NCBI GenBank assembly: GCA_029246995.1
Contig: JAQWMB010000012.1
Location: 39,725-103,724, forward strand
DNA: 64,000 bases
Source: Dehalococcoidia bacterium
GTDB taxonomy: Bacteria > Chloroflexota > Dehalococcoidia > UBA2979
Reading direction: 5' to 3'
Below are positions 42,410-51,924 of the stretch, one piece after another; position 1 is the stretch's first letter; each line of letters opens with the position of its first letter. The notes below the pieces were generated by a model. The model did not search any database. It saw nothing but the letters and a program-made list of their open reading frames with translations, and was not told the DNA's origin. Both the position numbers and the translations under genes were made by a program.

Positions 42410-43240
42410 TTATGAAATAAATTCTACTATTGATTCCATCCAGTTTTTAGGATCTTGATCAGTTGTGAACATTCCTTGTGCTCTTTGCTTATTTGTCGAA
42501 AGCGTTATTAGTTTACTTGATGGTAATGATGAATGGATTGCTTCACCAATATTTAGTAATTTACTTTGGGTACCATATATGAGTAAGGTTGGAATAGTAA
42601 TTTTTGCACTATTTTTAATTGAATCGTAATAACATAGTGCATAAGGACCAGCACCTTCCCATCCCATATTGCCATAAACCTCACAATTTTCTGCTGAGTT
42701 TACTAATAATGTATCAATAAATTTTTGAGTAACCATTTTGATGTTTGCATTTTTAGTATTGCCACCGGATTTATTCCATAGTTTTAAGAGGTGGCTGCCA
42801 TCTGATTGGCTTGGATAATAACTATGTATACGTTGTTGTAATTGGATTCCAGCATCGTTTGCATAATTACCAACTTCATCTAAGATAAGATGCTTAATGC
42901 GATCCTGATTTTGTAAGGCAACTTCAATAGAAATAATACCTCCAGTATGAGTTCCAAAAAGATCAAAGGTTTCTAATTCTAAACCATCAATAAACCATTG
43001 AACTGATTGTGCAAATTCTTTAACAGATGTATATGGTTTTTTTGGTTTTGAAGATTCACCATAACCCATAGTAGTCATAGCAATTAGGCGATAACCGGAT
43101 GGGAAAAAACGAAAATATTCTGCGTAGTATGCTGAGGACACCGGAGTAGCATGCATAAATAGGAGAGGCTTGCCTTCCCCAGCTTCCCTATATTCAATTT
43201 GACCATCAGGAGTATTAACAAATCCTCTTTTAACCTGCAT
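42410..43240 (-). CDS. Alpha/beta hydrolase with Ser replaced at the nucleophile elbow
   Basis: 276 residues. Fold markers are clear: LLFMHATPVSSAYYA (oxyanion HxTP), GYRLIAMTTMGYGESSKP, then LFGTHTGGIISIEVAL where the nucleophile elbow should be. Position 98 is His, not Ser, Cys or Asp (G-T-H-T-G). ATP-GxHTG variants occur in some hydrolase relatives. Classic esterase chemistry is doubtful; a cofactor-free C-C or peroxide-type reaction, or Thr99 use, is possible. Member of the 41.2-44.4 kb operon. Confidence 0.78.
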   Translation of the reverse strand: MQVKRGFVNTPDGQIEYREAGEGKPLLFMHATPVSSAYYAEYFRFFPSGYRLIAMTTMGYGESSKPKKPYTSVKEFAQSVQWFIDGLELETFDLFGTHTGGIISIEVALQNQDRIKHLILDEVGNYANDAGIQLQQRIHSYYPSQSDGSHLLKLWNKSGGNTKNANIKMVTQKFIDTLLVNSAENCEVYGNMGWEGAGPYALCYYDSIKNSAKITIPTLLIYGTQSKLLNIGEAIHSSLPSSKLITLSTNKQRAQGMFTTDQDPKNWMESIVEFIS

Positions 43241-43265
43241 ATCACTTCTTTCTATATAATATTCA

Positions 43266-44441
43266 TTATATCAGAAATTTATTGTCAGGATGTTGTAATG
43301 CATGCTCTGCAATAGTTTCTAATGCTCTCGCTTCAATTGGTGGATTAATAAGGCCAGAACGTGCATCACGAAAAAAACGCTCGAATTGATTTTCTTTTTC
43401 TAAGCCAATTCCACCAACTAATCTCATTACCGAATCTGTTATATAAACAGCTGCTTCTGTCGATTCTCTCTTAGCAGCTATAACATATGGTATTAACTCA
43501 TCTTTATCATTATTTGAATCCCATGCTTCAGATACACTAACTAAAAAATTCATACTTATCATTATTCTAGAGTCAATTCTTCCTAATTCATGCTTAATAA
43601 ACGGAATTGTTGATACTGGCTTTTTGTAGCCAGTTGGTTGTCGACTATTCAAATATTTAATTAGCTGGTCCCTAGCTTCGATTGCAATGCCGAGACTAGT
43701 TGCACCGATAATTAATGGGAACCAAGCATTAAATGGTAATTTTGCATGTCTTTTGGATTGTCCGTGTTCATAAAGTATATCTGATTTTTTAATTGGAACA
43801 TTATTAAAAATGATTTCATGAGATTCGGTAGAACGCATTCCAAGTCCATTCCATTGTTTATTAATTTGTATTTTTTCATTATGCTTATTAACTAGCACCC
43901 TACAAAGTCGACGTGATTCATTATTATAGGCATATACGATCAGATGATCGAGACCCGTTGAAATTGTAGCCCAATTCTTTTTCCCTTTTAACCTTAGTAG
44001 TTTATTTTTATCTCTAAAAATTTTTGTTTGCGGTATTCCTCCACTTTTAGGAGATCCTAATTCTGCTTCGGAGGCTATATTATTAATAAGTGTAGTATTA
44101 GAGATAATATCTTTGAATATGGATTCTCTCTTTTGTTTGGGCCATAAATGATTTTCTGATTCAAATCCACAAACTATCGTGTGCATGCCAATTCCTAGTG
44201 CAGTTGATGCGTCACCTTGAGCAATTTTGATCTGTGATTTTATAATTGAAGGCAAGCTAATTTCTAGGCCTCCCATAATTTTTGGGATTGCAATTTTTAA
44301 GTAATTATTCTCTTTTATTAAATCAAAATTTTTTGTTTGGAATTGTGGATTTTCATCATAGTACATTACTCGCTTTTTCAAATCAGTTGAAATGAGTTCA
44401 GCAATTTTTTCTATGTTGAAACTGTTAGTATTTTTTTTCAA
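43266..44441 (-). CDS. Acyl-CoA dehydrogenase-like flavoprotein
   Basis: 391 residues, acyl-CoA dehydrogenase fold. Seen: YLKIAIPKIMGGLEISLPSIIKSQIKIAQGDASTALGIGMH, then LRLKGKKNWATISTGLDHLIVYA, WNGLGMRSTESHEIIFNNVPI and MRLVGGIGLEKENQFERFFRDARSGLINPP. The end and the middle resemble DszC-type flavin monooxygenases as much as dehydrogenases; no clear catalytic Glu was identified. First gene of the leftward operon. It could start breakdown of an unidentified organic compound. Confidence 0.75.
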   Translation of the reverse strand: MKKNTNSFNIEKIAELISTDLKKRVMYYDENPQFQTKNFDLIKENNYLKIAIPKIMGGLEISLPSIIKSQIKIAQGDASTALGIGMHTIVCGFESENHLWPKQKRESIFKDIISNTTLINNIASEAELGSPKSGGIPQTKIFRDKNKLLRLKGKKNWATISTGLDHLIVYAYNNESRRLCRVLVNKHNEKIQINKQWNGLGMRSTESHEIIFNNVPIKKSDILYEHGQSKRHAKLPFNAWFPLIIGATSLGIAIEARDQLIKYLNSRQPTGYKKPVSTIPFIKHELGRIDSRIMISMNFLVSVSEAWDSNNDKDELIPYVIAAKRESTEAAVYITDSVMRLVGGIGLEKENQFERFFRDARSGLINPPIEARALETIAEHALQHPDNKFLI

Positions 44442-44567
44442 AGTTTTTATTTTCCTTTAAGATATCTTATTTATTTGCTAAATCGATTATGACATAATTC
44501 ATAGTATGCTGATAATAAACTGATAATAAATTAGTTTGAATATATTAAAGGAAAATGGAAATAATTC

Positions 44568-46388
44568 ATGGAACATTCAATTTTTATTGCAATCATTGTT
44601 ATTGGTTTCTCTTTAGCATTAGTTGATGTTTTTTTGAAAAAAACAGGTTTGCCTGTAATTATTTTTTATCTTGCAATTGGTTTGTTTGTTGGTGTATCTG
44701 GAATAAATATTCTTAATTCAGAAGAATTAGGAGAAATATATTATTTACTTGTTGAACTCCTAGTTGCATTAATTGTTTTTGAAGGTGCTTTTGCGATTGA
44801 TATTCCTTCATTAAAAAGAGTCGGTAGAGTTATTAGAAATCTAATTTCTATAGGCTTATTGCTTACTTTTATATTTTCATTTTCAATAGTATATTTTATG
44901 GATATATTAGAATGGCAGTCAGCTTTAGTTTTTGGTTCGCTGGTAACAGTTTCTGGTCCTACAGTAATTGGCCCATTAATTCGCAGAGCATCATTAAACG
45001 ATAAAATCAAGACAGTTTTACTTGGCGAGTCTATATTAATTGATCCAGTCGGTGCAATTTTTGCAATTTTTGTCCTTGAATTTGTTCTTTCAGGACTGAG
45101 CCCTGATCCAGTTTTTTCAATGTTTTCTAGAATTATAATTGGAGGATTGATTGGTGTTTGCGCAAGTTTTATTTTATGGTGTTGTCTTAAAATTAGTAAA
45201 AATTTTTCAAAAGATGAAGTTTTATTGTTATTCATTGGATCGGCCATTGCTACATTTTCACTAGCTGAAGTGCTCAGTGATGGTGCTGGGCTAATGAGCG
45301 TTGCTTTCTTGGGAGTATCTCTAGCTGGAATGGAAGTACCAACTCGAGATGCAGTAAAAAACACTCAGGATTTATTTGTAAGGATTGCCATTGCTAGCGT
45401 TTTTATATTAGCAAGTGCAGTTGTTGATTTACAAGTTGTTACTGATTTATGGCCGAGTGGCTTTATAGCAATTGCTTTAATTATTTTTCTTATTCGCCCA
45501 GTTGTAGTATTTATATCTACGTATAGTTCAAGTTTATCAATCAGAGAAAAATTATTTATTTCTTTTGTTTCACCAAGGGGCGTTGTTGCTGCTGCATTAG
45601 CTGCATTTGCAGGTGAAAAATTAGGTGGGGATGATGGTACAATTGTTGTTGCTCTGGTATTCTTAGTCATTGTTATTACTGTTGTATTGCAATTTGCTTA
45701 TGCAAGTTTACTAGCAAGATTGTTAGGAGTCGAATCTATGAAGGCTTTAATTTCTGGTCAAGGACCAATTGCTAAAAAAATATCTGATCAACTATCTTCA
45801 AATGGATATGTTGTAAGTGTGATTTTATCAAATGAAGACAAAGATTATTTTCCCCATGATACTGAAAAAGTTAAAACTATTATTGGTTCTCCTACTGATG
45901 AAAAATTGATCCAGTCTATAAATTTACGTGATATGGAGATTGTAGCTGGCATAACAAATAATGATGAAAGTAATTTATTATTTATACAGCTAGTTAAATC
46001 AATAAAGTCTGATATTCAGAGTTATGCACTTGTTAATCATTTAGATTCTATTAAGGCATTTGAATCATCTGGTATTAAAGCTATTAGAAATGTTGATGCA
46101 ACTGCAGGTGCATTATTAGAGTTAATGGGTAACCCAACACTACATACCGCAGTTTCTGGAGGAGAAAATCGTTTGGTTTTAGAAGTCCAAATTGGTTCTG
46201 TAATGAATGGTAAAAAAGTTAAAGACTTATCTTTACCCAGTGGCACTTTAGTTATTTTAATATACAGAAAAGACGATGAAGTTGTTCCAAGAGGAGATAC
46301 AGTATTACAAAATGGAGATCGTTTATTGCTCTTTGGTCGTTCATCAAATGTTAATCTTGCAAGAGATATGTTATTACAATTAAATTAG
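44568..46388 (+). CDS. Cation:proton antiporter with C-terminal RCK (TrkA) domains
   Basis: 606 residues. An N-terminal CPA1-type antiporter (about 12-13 helices, to about residue 390) with LVALIVFEGAFAIDI, VFGSLVTVSGPTVIGPLI and SPRGVVAAALAAFAGEKL. This is followed by a TrkA-N-like nucleotide-binding domain at about 395-510 (ALISGQGPIAKKISDQLSSNGYVVSVIL; GITNNDESNLLFIQLVK) and a TrkA-C domain at about 535-606. Likely a K+ or Na+/H+ antiporter controlled by nucleotide. The RibD_C-like gene begins just 10 bp after its stop. Confidence 0.9.
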   Translation: MEHSIFIAIIVIGFSLALVDVFLKKTGLPVIIFYLAIGLFVGVSGINILNSEELGEIYYLLVELLVALIVFEGAFAIDIPSLKRVGRVIRNLISIGLLLTFIFSFSIVYFMDILEWQSALVFGSLVTVSGPTVIGPLIRRASLNDKIKTVLLGESILIDPVGAIFAIFVLEFVLSGLSPDPVFSMFSRIIIGGLIGVCASFILWCCLKISKNFSKDEVLLLFIGSAIATFSLAEVLSDGAGLMSVAFLGVSLAGMEVPTRDAVKNTQDLFVRIAIASVFILASAVVDLQVVTDLWPSGFIAIALIIFLIRPVVVFISTYSSSLSIREKLFISFVSPRGVVAAALAAFAGEKLGGDDGTIVVALVFLVIVITVVLQFAYASLLARLLGVESMKALISGQGPIAKKISDQLSSNGYVVSVILSNEDKDYFPHDTEKVKTIIGSPTDEKLIQSINLRDMEIVAGITNNDESNLLFIQLVKSIKSDIQSYALVNHLDSIKAFESSGIKAIRNVDATAGALLELMGNPTLHTAVSGGENRLVLEVQIGSVMNGKKVKDLSLPSGTLVILIYRKDDEVVPRGDTVLQNGDRLLLFGRSSNVNLARDMLLQLN

Positions 46389-46398
46389 GGTGAGGGTA

Positions 46399-47130
46399 AT
46401 GGATCCTAGTTATGTCGATATTAATTTTATAAATAAAAATTCTTCTCGCCCTTATCTTATATCCAATATGATTATTTCTTCTGATGGTAATACTTTATTT
46501 ACAGATGGTGAAAGCTCAGGTTTAGGCTCTGAAATTGATAAAAGATTGATGGGTGAATTACGATATCATGCAGATGTTGTATTGAATGGCGCAGAAACTC
46601 TTAGAATATGTGGCTCATCTTCATTAATTCGTTCTGAATCATTAGTTACTAAGAGAGTATCAAATGGTAAAACTGCACATCCTATTGCTAGCGTTTTAAC
46701 AAATAGCGGTAAATTACCTCTTGATAATCGTTTTTTTACTTCAAATGAGTTTGATTCAATTGTTTTTCTTGATCATGAAGCTGATTCTGCAAAGTTTCAA
46801 AATTTAAAAAAATATTGTAAAGATGTTGTCCCTGTTCCAAAACACGATCGTGCAGTTTATATTTTAGAATATTTAAAAAAAACATATGATGCTAGTGTAG
46901 TCTTATTAGAAGGAGGACCATCTATTAATGGTATTTTTTTTGAGGGTGGCTTAATAGATGAATATTTTATTACAATAAGTCCTCAAATTTTTATTCCAGA
47001 ATTTTCTTTCACTTCTATTAAACCAAATAAATTTGAAGGTATTTTACATCAGAAATTAGATTTGATTGCAGTGCAATCCTCAAAGGAATCAGGCGAAATA
47101 TTTTTACGATATAAAAATAGAAATAATTAA
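46399..47130 (+). CDS. RibD C-terminal / dihydrofolate-reductase-like reductase
   Basis: 243 residues from the ATG at 46399 (GAGGG just upstream; a GTG three codons earlier is the alternative). RibD_C fold: RPYLISNMIISSDGNTLFTDG, ELRYHADVVLNGAETLR, SVVLLEGGPSINGIFFEGGLIDEYFITISPQIF. It is the stand-alone reductase domain, without a deaminase, and additional to the full-length ribD at 29.5 kb. It may be an NADPH reductase of another pyrimidine or pterin, or act in a flavin/F420 pathway. 10 bp after the antiporter. Confidence 0.8.
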   Translation: MDPSYVDINFINKNSSRPYLISNMIISSDGNTLFTDGESSGLGSEIDKRLMGELRYHADVVLNGAETLRICGSSSLIRSESLVTKRVSNGKTAHPIASVLTNSGKLPLDNRFFTSNEFDSIVFLDHEADSAKFQNLKKYCKDVVPVPKHDRAVYILEYLKKTYDASVVLLEGGPSINGIFFEGGLIDEYFITISPQIFIPEFSFTSIKPNKFEGILHQKLDLIAVQSSKESGEIFLRYKNRNN

Positions 47131-47158
47131 TTAATTTTTATCAGTATTGGAGCTTAAA

Positions 47159-48562
47159 ATGACCACTCAATCTCAGTTAACAAACAATGCTATCTCTTTT
47201 TTTGAGAGTTGTTCATATAGTAATTTTGATAATAGCTTAGTTGAAATGTCTAAAAGATGTTTTATGGATGGCTTAGCAGTTATTATCGCTGGTACTGAGC
47301 AACCAGCTTTGCAGATAATGGAACAAGTATTTACAAGAATTCCTTATCCAAATGAGTCAAGACTACTTGGTAAAGGTTCTATTAGTATGCCAGTAGAACT
47401 CACTGCAAGATGGAATGGTTTAGCAGGTCATGCTATGGATTGGGATGATACTCAATTATCTAAAGGTTCTGATAGATTGTATGGATTGCTTACTCATCCT
47501 ACTATACCTCCTTTGGCAGCTGGACTTGCAATTGCTGACAAGTTGGGTAATGTATCAGGTAAGCAGTTTATTGAATCATTTGTTGCAGGGGTTGAAGTTG
47601 AATGCAAGCTTAATGAAGTGATTAATCCAGATCACTACGTAAAAGGTTTTCATAGTAGCGGTACTTTTGGTACATTTGGTGCTGTTACTACAGCTTCTAA
47701 ACTTTTTAATCTTAATGCAAAGCAATATGCAAATGCGCTTGGTATTGCAGCATCCTTAGCAGCAGGGATTAGGGTTAACTTTGGAACTATGACAAAGCCA
47801 TTACATGTGGGTAGAGCTGCTGAAAATGGTGTTACAGCTGCAATATTAGCTCAATCAGGATTTACAGCAAACGAACAAGCTTTTGACGGACCTTGGGGAT
47901 ATATAAGTGTTGCTGGCCAGACTGGGCAGCCAGATTTTTCACTTGCTACTTTTGCTCAACCTTTTAGCTTAATCGATCCTGGCGTGAGCATTAAACCTTA
48001 TCCATCTGGGGTCCTAACGCATCCAAGCATGGATGCTATGAAGAAAATTATGATTGATCATAATATTCAATCTAATCAAATTAAAAATGTTCGCTTGTTT
48101 GCTGGCAATAATATATTAGGACCTATTAGATATAAAATTGCAAAAACTGAACTCGAAGGCAAATTTTCGATGGCCTTTTTATTATCTGCTATTATTATTT
48201 CTGGAAGAGCAGGAAAAAAGGAATTTACTGATAACTATGTTCAATCTGAAGAAGTGCAAGCAATGCAGAAAAAAATATCTACGCATTATGATCAATCTAT
48301 AGAAGCATTAGGGGTAGATAAAATTCGTTCTCGCATTGAAATTGAGCTTGATGATGGCCAAAATTTTACTATTGATGCAGATGAAAACTACCGTGGTGGA
48401 CCAGATAATCCTTTAACTAATTTAGATATTGAGAATAAATTTGATGTCTGTGCTGAAAATTTGTTTAATGAGGATCAATTAGTTGCAGTAAAATCATTCA
48501 TATGGAATTTAGAGAATGAAGAGCATGTAAGTAAAATTGTTGATCTAGTAAATTATTCATAA
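47159..48562 (+). CDS. MmgE/PrpD family protein
   Basis: 467 residues from the ATG at 47159 (TTGGAG upstream). 2-methylcitrate dehydratase/MmgE-like: GLAGHAMDWDDTQLSKGSDRLYGLLTHPTIPPLAAGLAIAD, FHSSGTFGTFGAVTTASKLFNL, GTMTKPLHVGRAAENGVTAAIL and an IKPYPSGVLTHPSMDAM block. The family includes 2-methylcitrate dehydratase and related isomerases or hydro-lyases. No prp genes are nearby, so the substrate is uncertain; it sits among CoA and acid metabolism genes. Confidence 0.9.
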   Translation: MTTQSQLTNNAISFFESCSYSNFDNSLVEMSKRCFMDGLAVIIAGTEQPALQIMEQVFTRIPYPNESRLLGKGSISMPVELTARWNGLAGHAMDWDDTQLSKGSDRLYGLLTHPTIPPLAAGLAIADKLGNVSGKQFIESFVAGVEVECKLNEVINPDHYVKGFHSSGTFGTFGAVTTASKLFNLNAKQYANALGIAASLAAGIRVNFGTMTKPLHVGRAAENGVTAAILAQSGFTANEQAFDGPWGYISVAGQTGQPDFSLATFAQPFSLIDPGVSIKPYPSGVLTHPSMDAMKKIMIDHNIQSNQIKNVRLFAGNNILGPIRYKIAKTELEGKFSMAFLLSAIIISGRAGKKEFTDNYVQSEEVQAMQKKISTHYDQSIEALGVDKIRSRIEIELDDGQNFTIDADENYRGGPDNPLTNLDIENKFDVCAENLFNEDQLVAVKSFIWNLENEEHVSKIVDLVNYS

Positions 48563-48573
48563 TAATAGTTATC

Positions 48574-49377
48574 TTAGCTTAATTTCTTCTTCATCAGTTT
48601 CTTTAATTTTTTTGGTGGAGTTGCATTCCAAAAGCCATCCTTTGGTGTTTCTGTTTTTGATAAAATTTTTAATTTTATTGCATCAATGGTTGTCTTCATT
48701 GCATCAATCACTTCAATTCCTTTTGCATTATATATTTGGTTTTTCCATAATAATTCTGCAAGTACCATTTGGCCAGGAATGATTATATCTACTCCATTAT
48801 TTTTGGCTTCTTTCATTTTGCTCATGAACGTACTAATGAGTTTATTTGGGTTTTGAAAAGCATCAATAATGTCATTGTATTCTAGTGGAAGAGATATTGA
48901 TGGTATTGCATTATTTTGAAAGCTAGAGGCTTTAATTTGATAGTCTATAAGTTCTAATAAATTAGGATTAAATGCTAAAACTGCAAATTTCTTACCTGAC
49001 TTACTGGCTTTTAACATAGCAGATTCGCCGTAACCAACCACTGGTATATCTACCAAGCTTCTTGTTTCAATCAATCCTAAATTTTGAATGGTTCCAAGGG
49101 CAAAGCCATTATATCCTTGTTCTTCTGCTTTTAAAGCATTCAATAATATTTGATTGCTGAACACCATACTACTAGATGCATATTTAGTCACTTCTGCTGG
49201 GCTTGTATCTAGAAAAAAATCTTTTGGCATTCCATGAATATTAATTGAAACTCCTTTATTTTGTATTGCTTTAATATGCTCTGTGAGTAGTGCTTGGTAT
49301 TCAGGAAAGGAATTAACTTCTAGGTATCCTTGATACCAAATCGATATTTTTTGTGATTTTTCTATTTTAAGAGCCAC
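48574..49377 (-). CDS. Asp/Glu/hydantoin racemase superfamily protein lacking both catalytic Cys
   Basis: 267 residues. The overall fold of the Asp/Glu/hydantoin racemase family is visible (GYNGFALGTIQNLGLIETRSLVDIPVVGYGESAM; VDIIIPGQMVLAELLW). In racemases, Cys occupies the position after the first GxL and within the second IIxGCt; here those sites are T96 and Gly-Gln. Racemase activity is therefore unlikely; arylmalonate-decarboxylase- or isomerase-like chemistry on a CoA-free acid is possible. Its start overlaps the upstream CaiB/BaiF fusion stop by 11 bp, so they are translationally coupled. Confidence 0.72.
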   Translation of the reverse strand: MALKIEKSQKISIWYQGYLEVNSFPEYQALLTEHIKAIQNKGVSINIHGMPKDFFLDTSPAEVTKYASSSMVFSNQILLNALKAEEQGYNGFALGTIQNLGLIETRSLVDIPVVGYGESAMLKASKSGKKFAVLAFNPNLLELIDYQIKASSFQNNAIPSISLPLEYNDIIDAFQNPNKLISTFMSKMKEAKNNGVDIIIPGQMVLAELLWKNQIYNAKGIEVIDAMKTTIDAIKLKILSKTETPKDGFWNATPPKKLKKLMKKKLS

Positions 49378-51793
49378 GAATAGATCCCTTACTAACTAAT
49401 TTATTGATTGTAGCTTTACTATAGCCTAGTTCTAAAAGTATTTTCTTTGTATGCTGTCCAAGACTCATCGGCGGGTTTGCGTATGTTTTAGAATGTGAAA
49501 AATTGATGACTGGGGAATGTCGATTAATTTTACCCCATTTTGTTTTTGTTTCATGTGTTAAATGGTTATCTTTTGAATGTTGATTGTTCATGAGAAAGCT
49601 CCCAAAATTTTCATTATCAGCAACAGTGCAGTTAATTTTATTTTTGATAAAATATTTTTCTAGATTATTTGCTGTAAATTTTAAGAAGAAACTTTCTAAG
49701 TAGCAGTTTGCTAATTTTTTATTTTTAAAATGTTTATTTTCTACAGGGTTTTTTGGGTCTTTTTGCTGAATTAAACTACATAATTTTTTCCATTCTTGAA
49801 AATTTTGGATTATTAATAATATCCATTGATTGTTATTATTTTTTTTAGTTTTGTATAAACGATTAAATGGTGATATTCCCAATAAATTATTATCAAGCTG
49901 TTCCGGTGATTTTCTATTCTTATAGTTGTAAAATTCATGGAATTGAGTATATGAATTAGCACCAAGCATATTCACTTCAATATGCTGACCTTGTTTTGCT
50001 TTTACTTGTGCATATAATCCAAATATCATTGATGTTGCTGCTACTACTGAAGTATTTGGATCTGGGCTTGGCTCATTTGCTGCATGGATTTTTCTAGCAA
50101 GATCAGTGATCTCAGCTGTACTTAATTTATTATAAGCTATTTTATTATTATGAATTTTGATACCAGCTTGTCTAAGAGCACCACCCAAAACAGCTCCAGC
50201 TATTGGGTGTGCTCCAGGTCTGTTAGCGCTTGGACCTAGCGATCCATATGCATTGACCCAAACATAGACTATTTCTTTATTACATTTTTTGACTGACTTA
50301 TAATCAAAATTTAGTCGTTCTGCGACACCTGGTCTATTATTGTGAATAATCAGATTAGATTTTAAAATAAGTTTTTGTAAAATAGAATTTCCAGACTTAC
50401 TTTTTAGATCAATTGCTATACTTTCTTTTCCAGCATTCACTTTTGTTATTGGTATTTCATCCCTGTATGATCTAAATGGATCACCAGTAATCGGTTCAAT
50501 TTTTATCACTCTTGCACCAAGGTCTGCGAGCATTGAACTTGCTAATGGTGCAGCTATTACAGAAGCAATTTCAAGGATAGTTATTCCTTTTAATGGTGCA
50601 TCTTTTGAGTTATTTGTTTTTTTTGTTAGTGTAGAATGCATCTTAAATTTTTTTAAAGTTAATTCTGAATGTTCATTTATTAATGGTGCTGGTTTTTTTA
50701 TTTTTGGTTTTAATTTAGAAAAATTTCCTATAAAGCCTGCTTGTAAAATTTCTCCATAGTGTGGATCTTTGCTTAGAATTATATTTTTATTTATTTTGAT
50801 ATCTTTTTGCTTTAATGAATTCTGAGTTGAAAGATATACTTCAGCAGCTATATTACCATTGTCTCTAAATTTCTTCATCCAAAATGATGCTGGCTTATTT
50901 CTGCCAGATTCTATTATCGTTTTTCTTAATTCTTCTTTAATTTTTAAAAAATCTGGATGATGAAAAGATTGATTACTTTTTGTTATCATCTCTTTATCAA
51001 GTTTCATTTCATTTGCAAATGCTAAAAATAATCTTTCAACTAAATTACCTGTTTGGATCCATTTATTATCTTTAGTTAAAAATGGTTGATATGATAAAGC
51101 AGGATTTTTATCAATAGTTCCAAATTCACTTTTTGGGCCATAAAGTTGAGTATTTTTCTTTTCTAATTGATTTAAAAATAATTCATGAAAATCGTATAGC
51201 ATCAGAGATTTTAATAAGCTAATTTCTATTAGTTGTCCGACATTGTTATTTTGTTTTTCAATCAATGCAGCAACAATACCACTTAATGCATTGAAAACTG
51301 TTGCATGGCTAGCAACCGGTATGATGCTGTAAGAAGGCCCTTCTCTTTTGGATATAGATGCTAAAGTCTGCATTCTTCCAGATACTGCCGAGATGGTTGC
51401 GTCATATCCGGGATAATTTGCAAACTTACCTTTTCTACCAAATCCAGTTATTGAGCAGTAGATTAAATTTTTATTATATATTTTTAGATCTTGGTATTCG
51501 ATAGATAATGCATGTTGTTGTTGAGGGCTTCTTGCGCAAATCACAATATCTGCATTATTTAGTAGTTCATGCAGCTGGGCTTTATCTTTTTTTGTTTTTA
51601 AATTCAATACCAAGCTTTCTTTACCACGCATCCATATAGGAGACGAACCCATTGTACGGAATTTATCACCTCCAGGTTTTTCTATTGATAAAACTGTTGC
51701 TCCAAAATCAGCTAACACCATTGAAGTTAGACCTGCCACAGGACCAACTCCTAAGTCAATTACGTTTAGTCCATGAAAAATAGATGATTTCAT
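49367..51793 (-). CDS. Double CaiB/BaiF CoA-transferase fusion
   Basis: 808 residues made of two CaiB/BaiF (class III CoA-transferase) units in one chain. The first, about 1-385, has DFGATVLSIEKPGGDKFR, LVLNLKTKKDK and GYDATISAVSGRM. The second, about 398-800, has ITILEIASVIAAPLASSMLADLGARVIKIEP, SIAIDLKSKSG and RPGVAERLNFDYKS. These enzymes move CoA between acids and CoA thioesters and normally dimerise from separate chains; here a pseudo-dimer is likely. A GAGG site precedes the ATG. Coupled to the racemase-like gene. Confidence 0.85.
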   Translation of the reverse strand: MKSSIFHGLNVIDLGVGPVAGLTSMVLADFGATVLSIEKPGGDKFRTMGSSPIWMRGKESLVLNLKTKKDKAQLHELLNNADIVICARSPQQQHALSIEYQDLKIYNKNLIYCSITGFGRKGKFANYPGYDATISAVSGRMQTLASISKREGPSYSIIPVASHATVFNALSGIVAALIEKQNNNVGQLIEISLLKSLMLYDFHELFLNQLEKKNTQLYGPKSEFGTIDKNPALSYQPFLTKDNKWIQTGNLVERLFLAFANEMKLDKEMITKSNQSFHHPDFLKIKEELRKTIIESGRNKPASFWMKKFRDNGNIAAEVYLSTQNSLKQKDIKINKNIILSKDPHYGEILQAGFIGNFSKLKPKIKKPAPLINEHSELTLKKFKMHSTLTKKTNNSKDAPLKGITILEIASVIAAPLASSMLADLGARVIKIEPITGDPFRSYRDEIPITKVNAGKESIAIDLKSKSGNSILQKLILKSNLIIHNNRPGVAERLNFDYKSVKKCNKEIVYVWVNAYGSLGPSANRPGAHPIAGAVLGGALRQAGIKIHNNKIAYNKLSTAEITDLARKIHAANEPSPDPNTSVVAATSMIFGLYAQVKAKQGQHIEVNMLGANSYTQFHEFYNYKNRKSPEQLDNNLLGISPFNRLYKTKKNNNNQWILLIIQNFQEWKKLCSLIQQKDPKNPVENKHFKNKKLANCYLESFFLKFTANNLEKYFIKNKINCTVADNENFGSFLMNNQHSKDNHLTHETKTKWGKINRHSPVINFSHSKTYANPPMSLGQHTKKILLELGYSKATINKLVSKGSIRGS

Positions 51794-51924
51794 TTCTGCC
51801 TCAAAATTACGAAAATCAGTTGTGATTTAAATACATTTACATAATTATTATTGTTAATATTTATGATACTGTTTTGATTGAAAAATTTCAGCAATAAAAT
51901 ACTACTTAGGAATGGGAGATAAAA

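Noticed and set aside
44741-45670. Reverse-strand open frames within the antiporter gene
   Set aside because: Shadow frames produced by the codon use of the membrane protein; no start signals or family resemblance.
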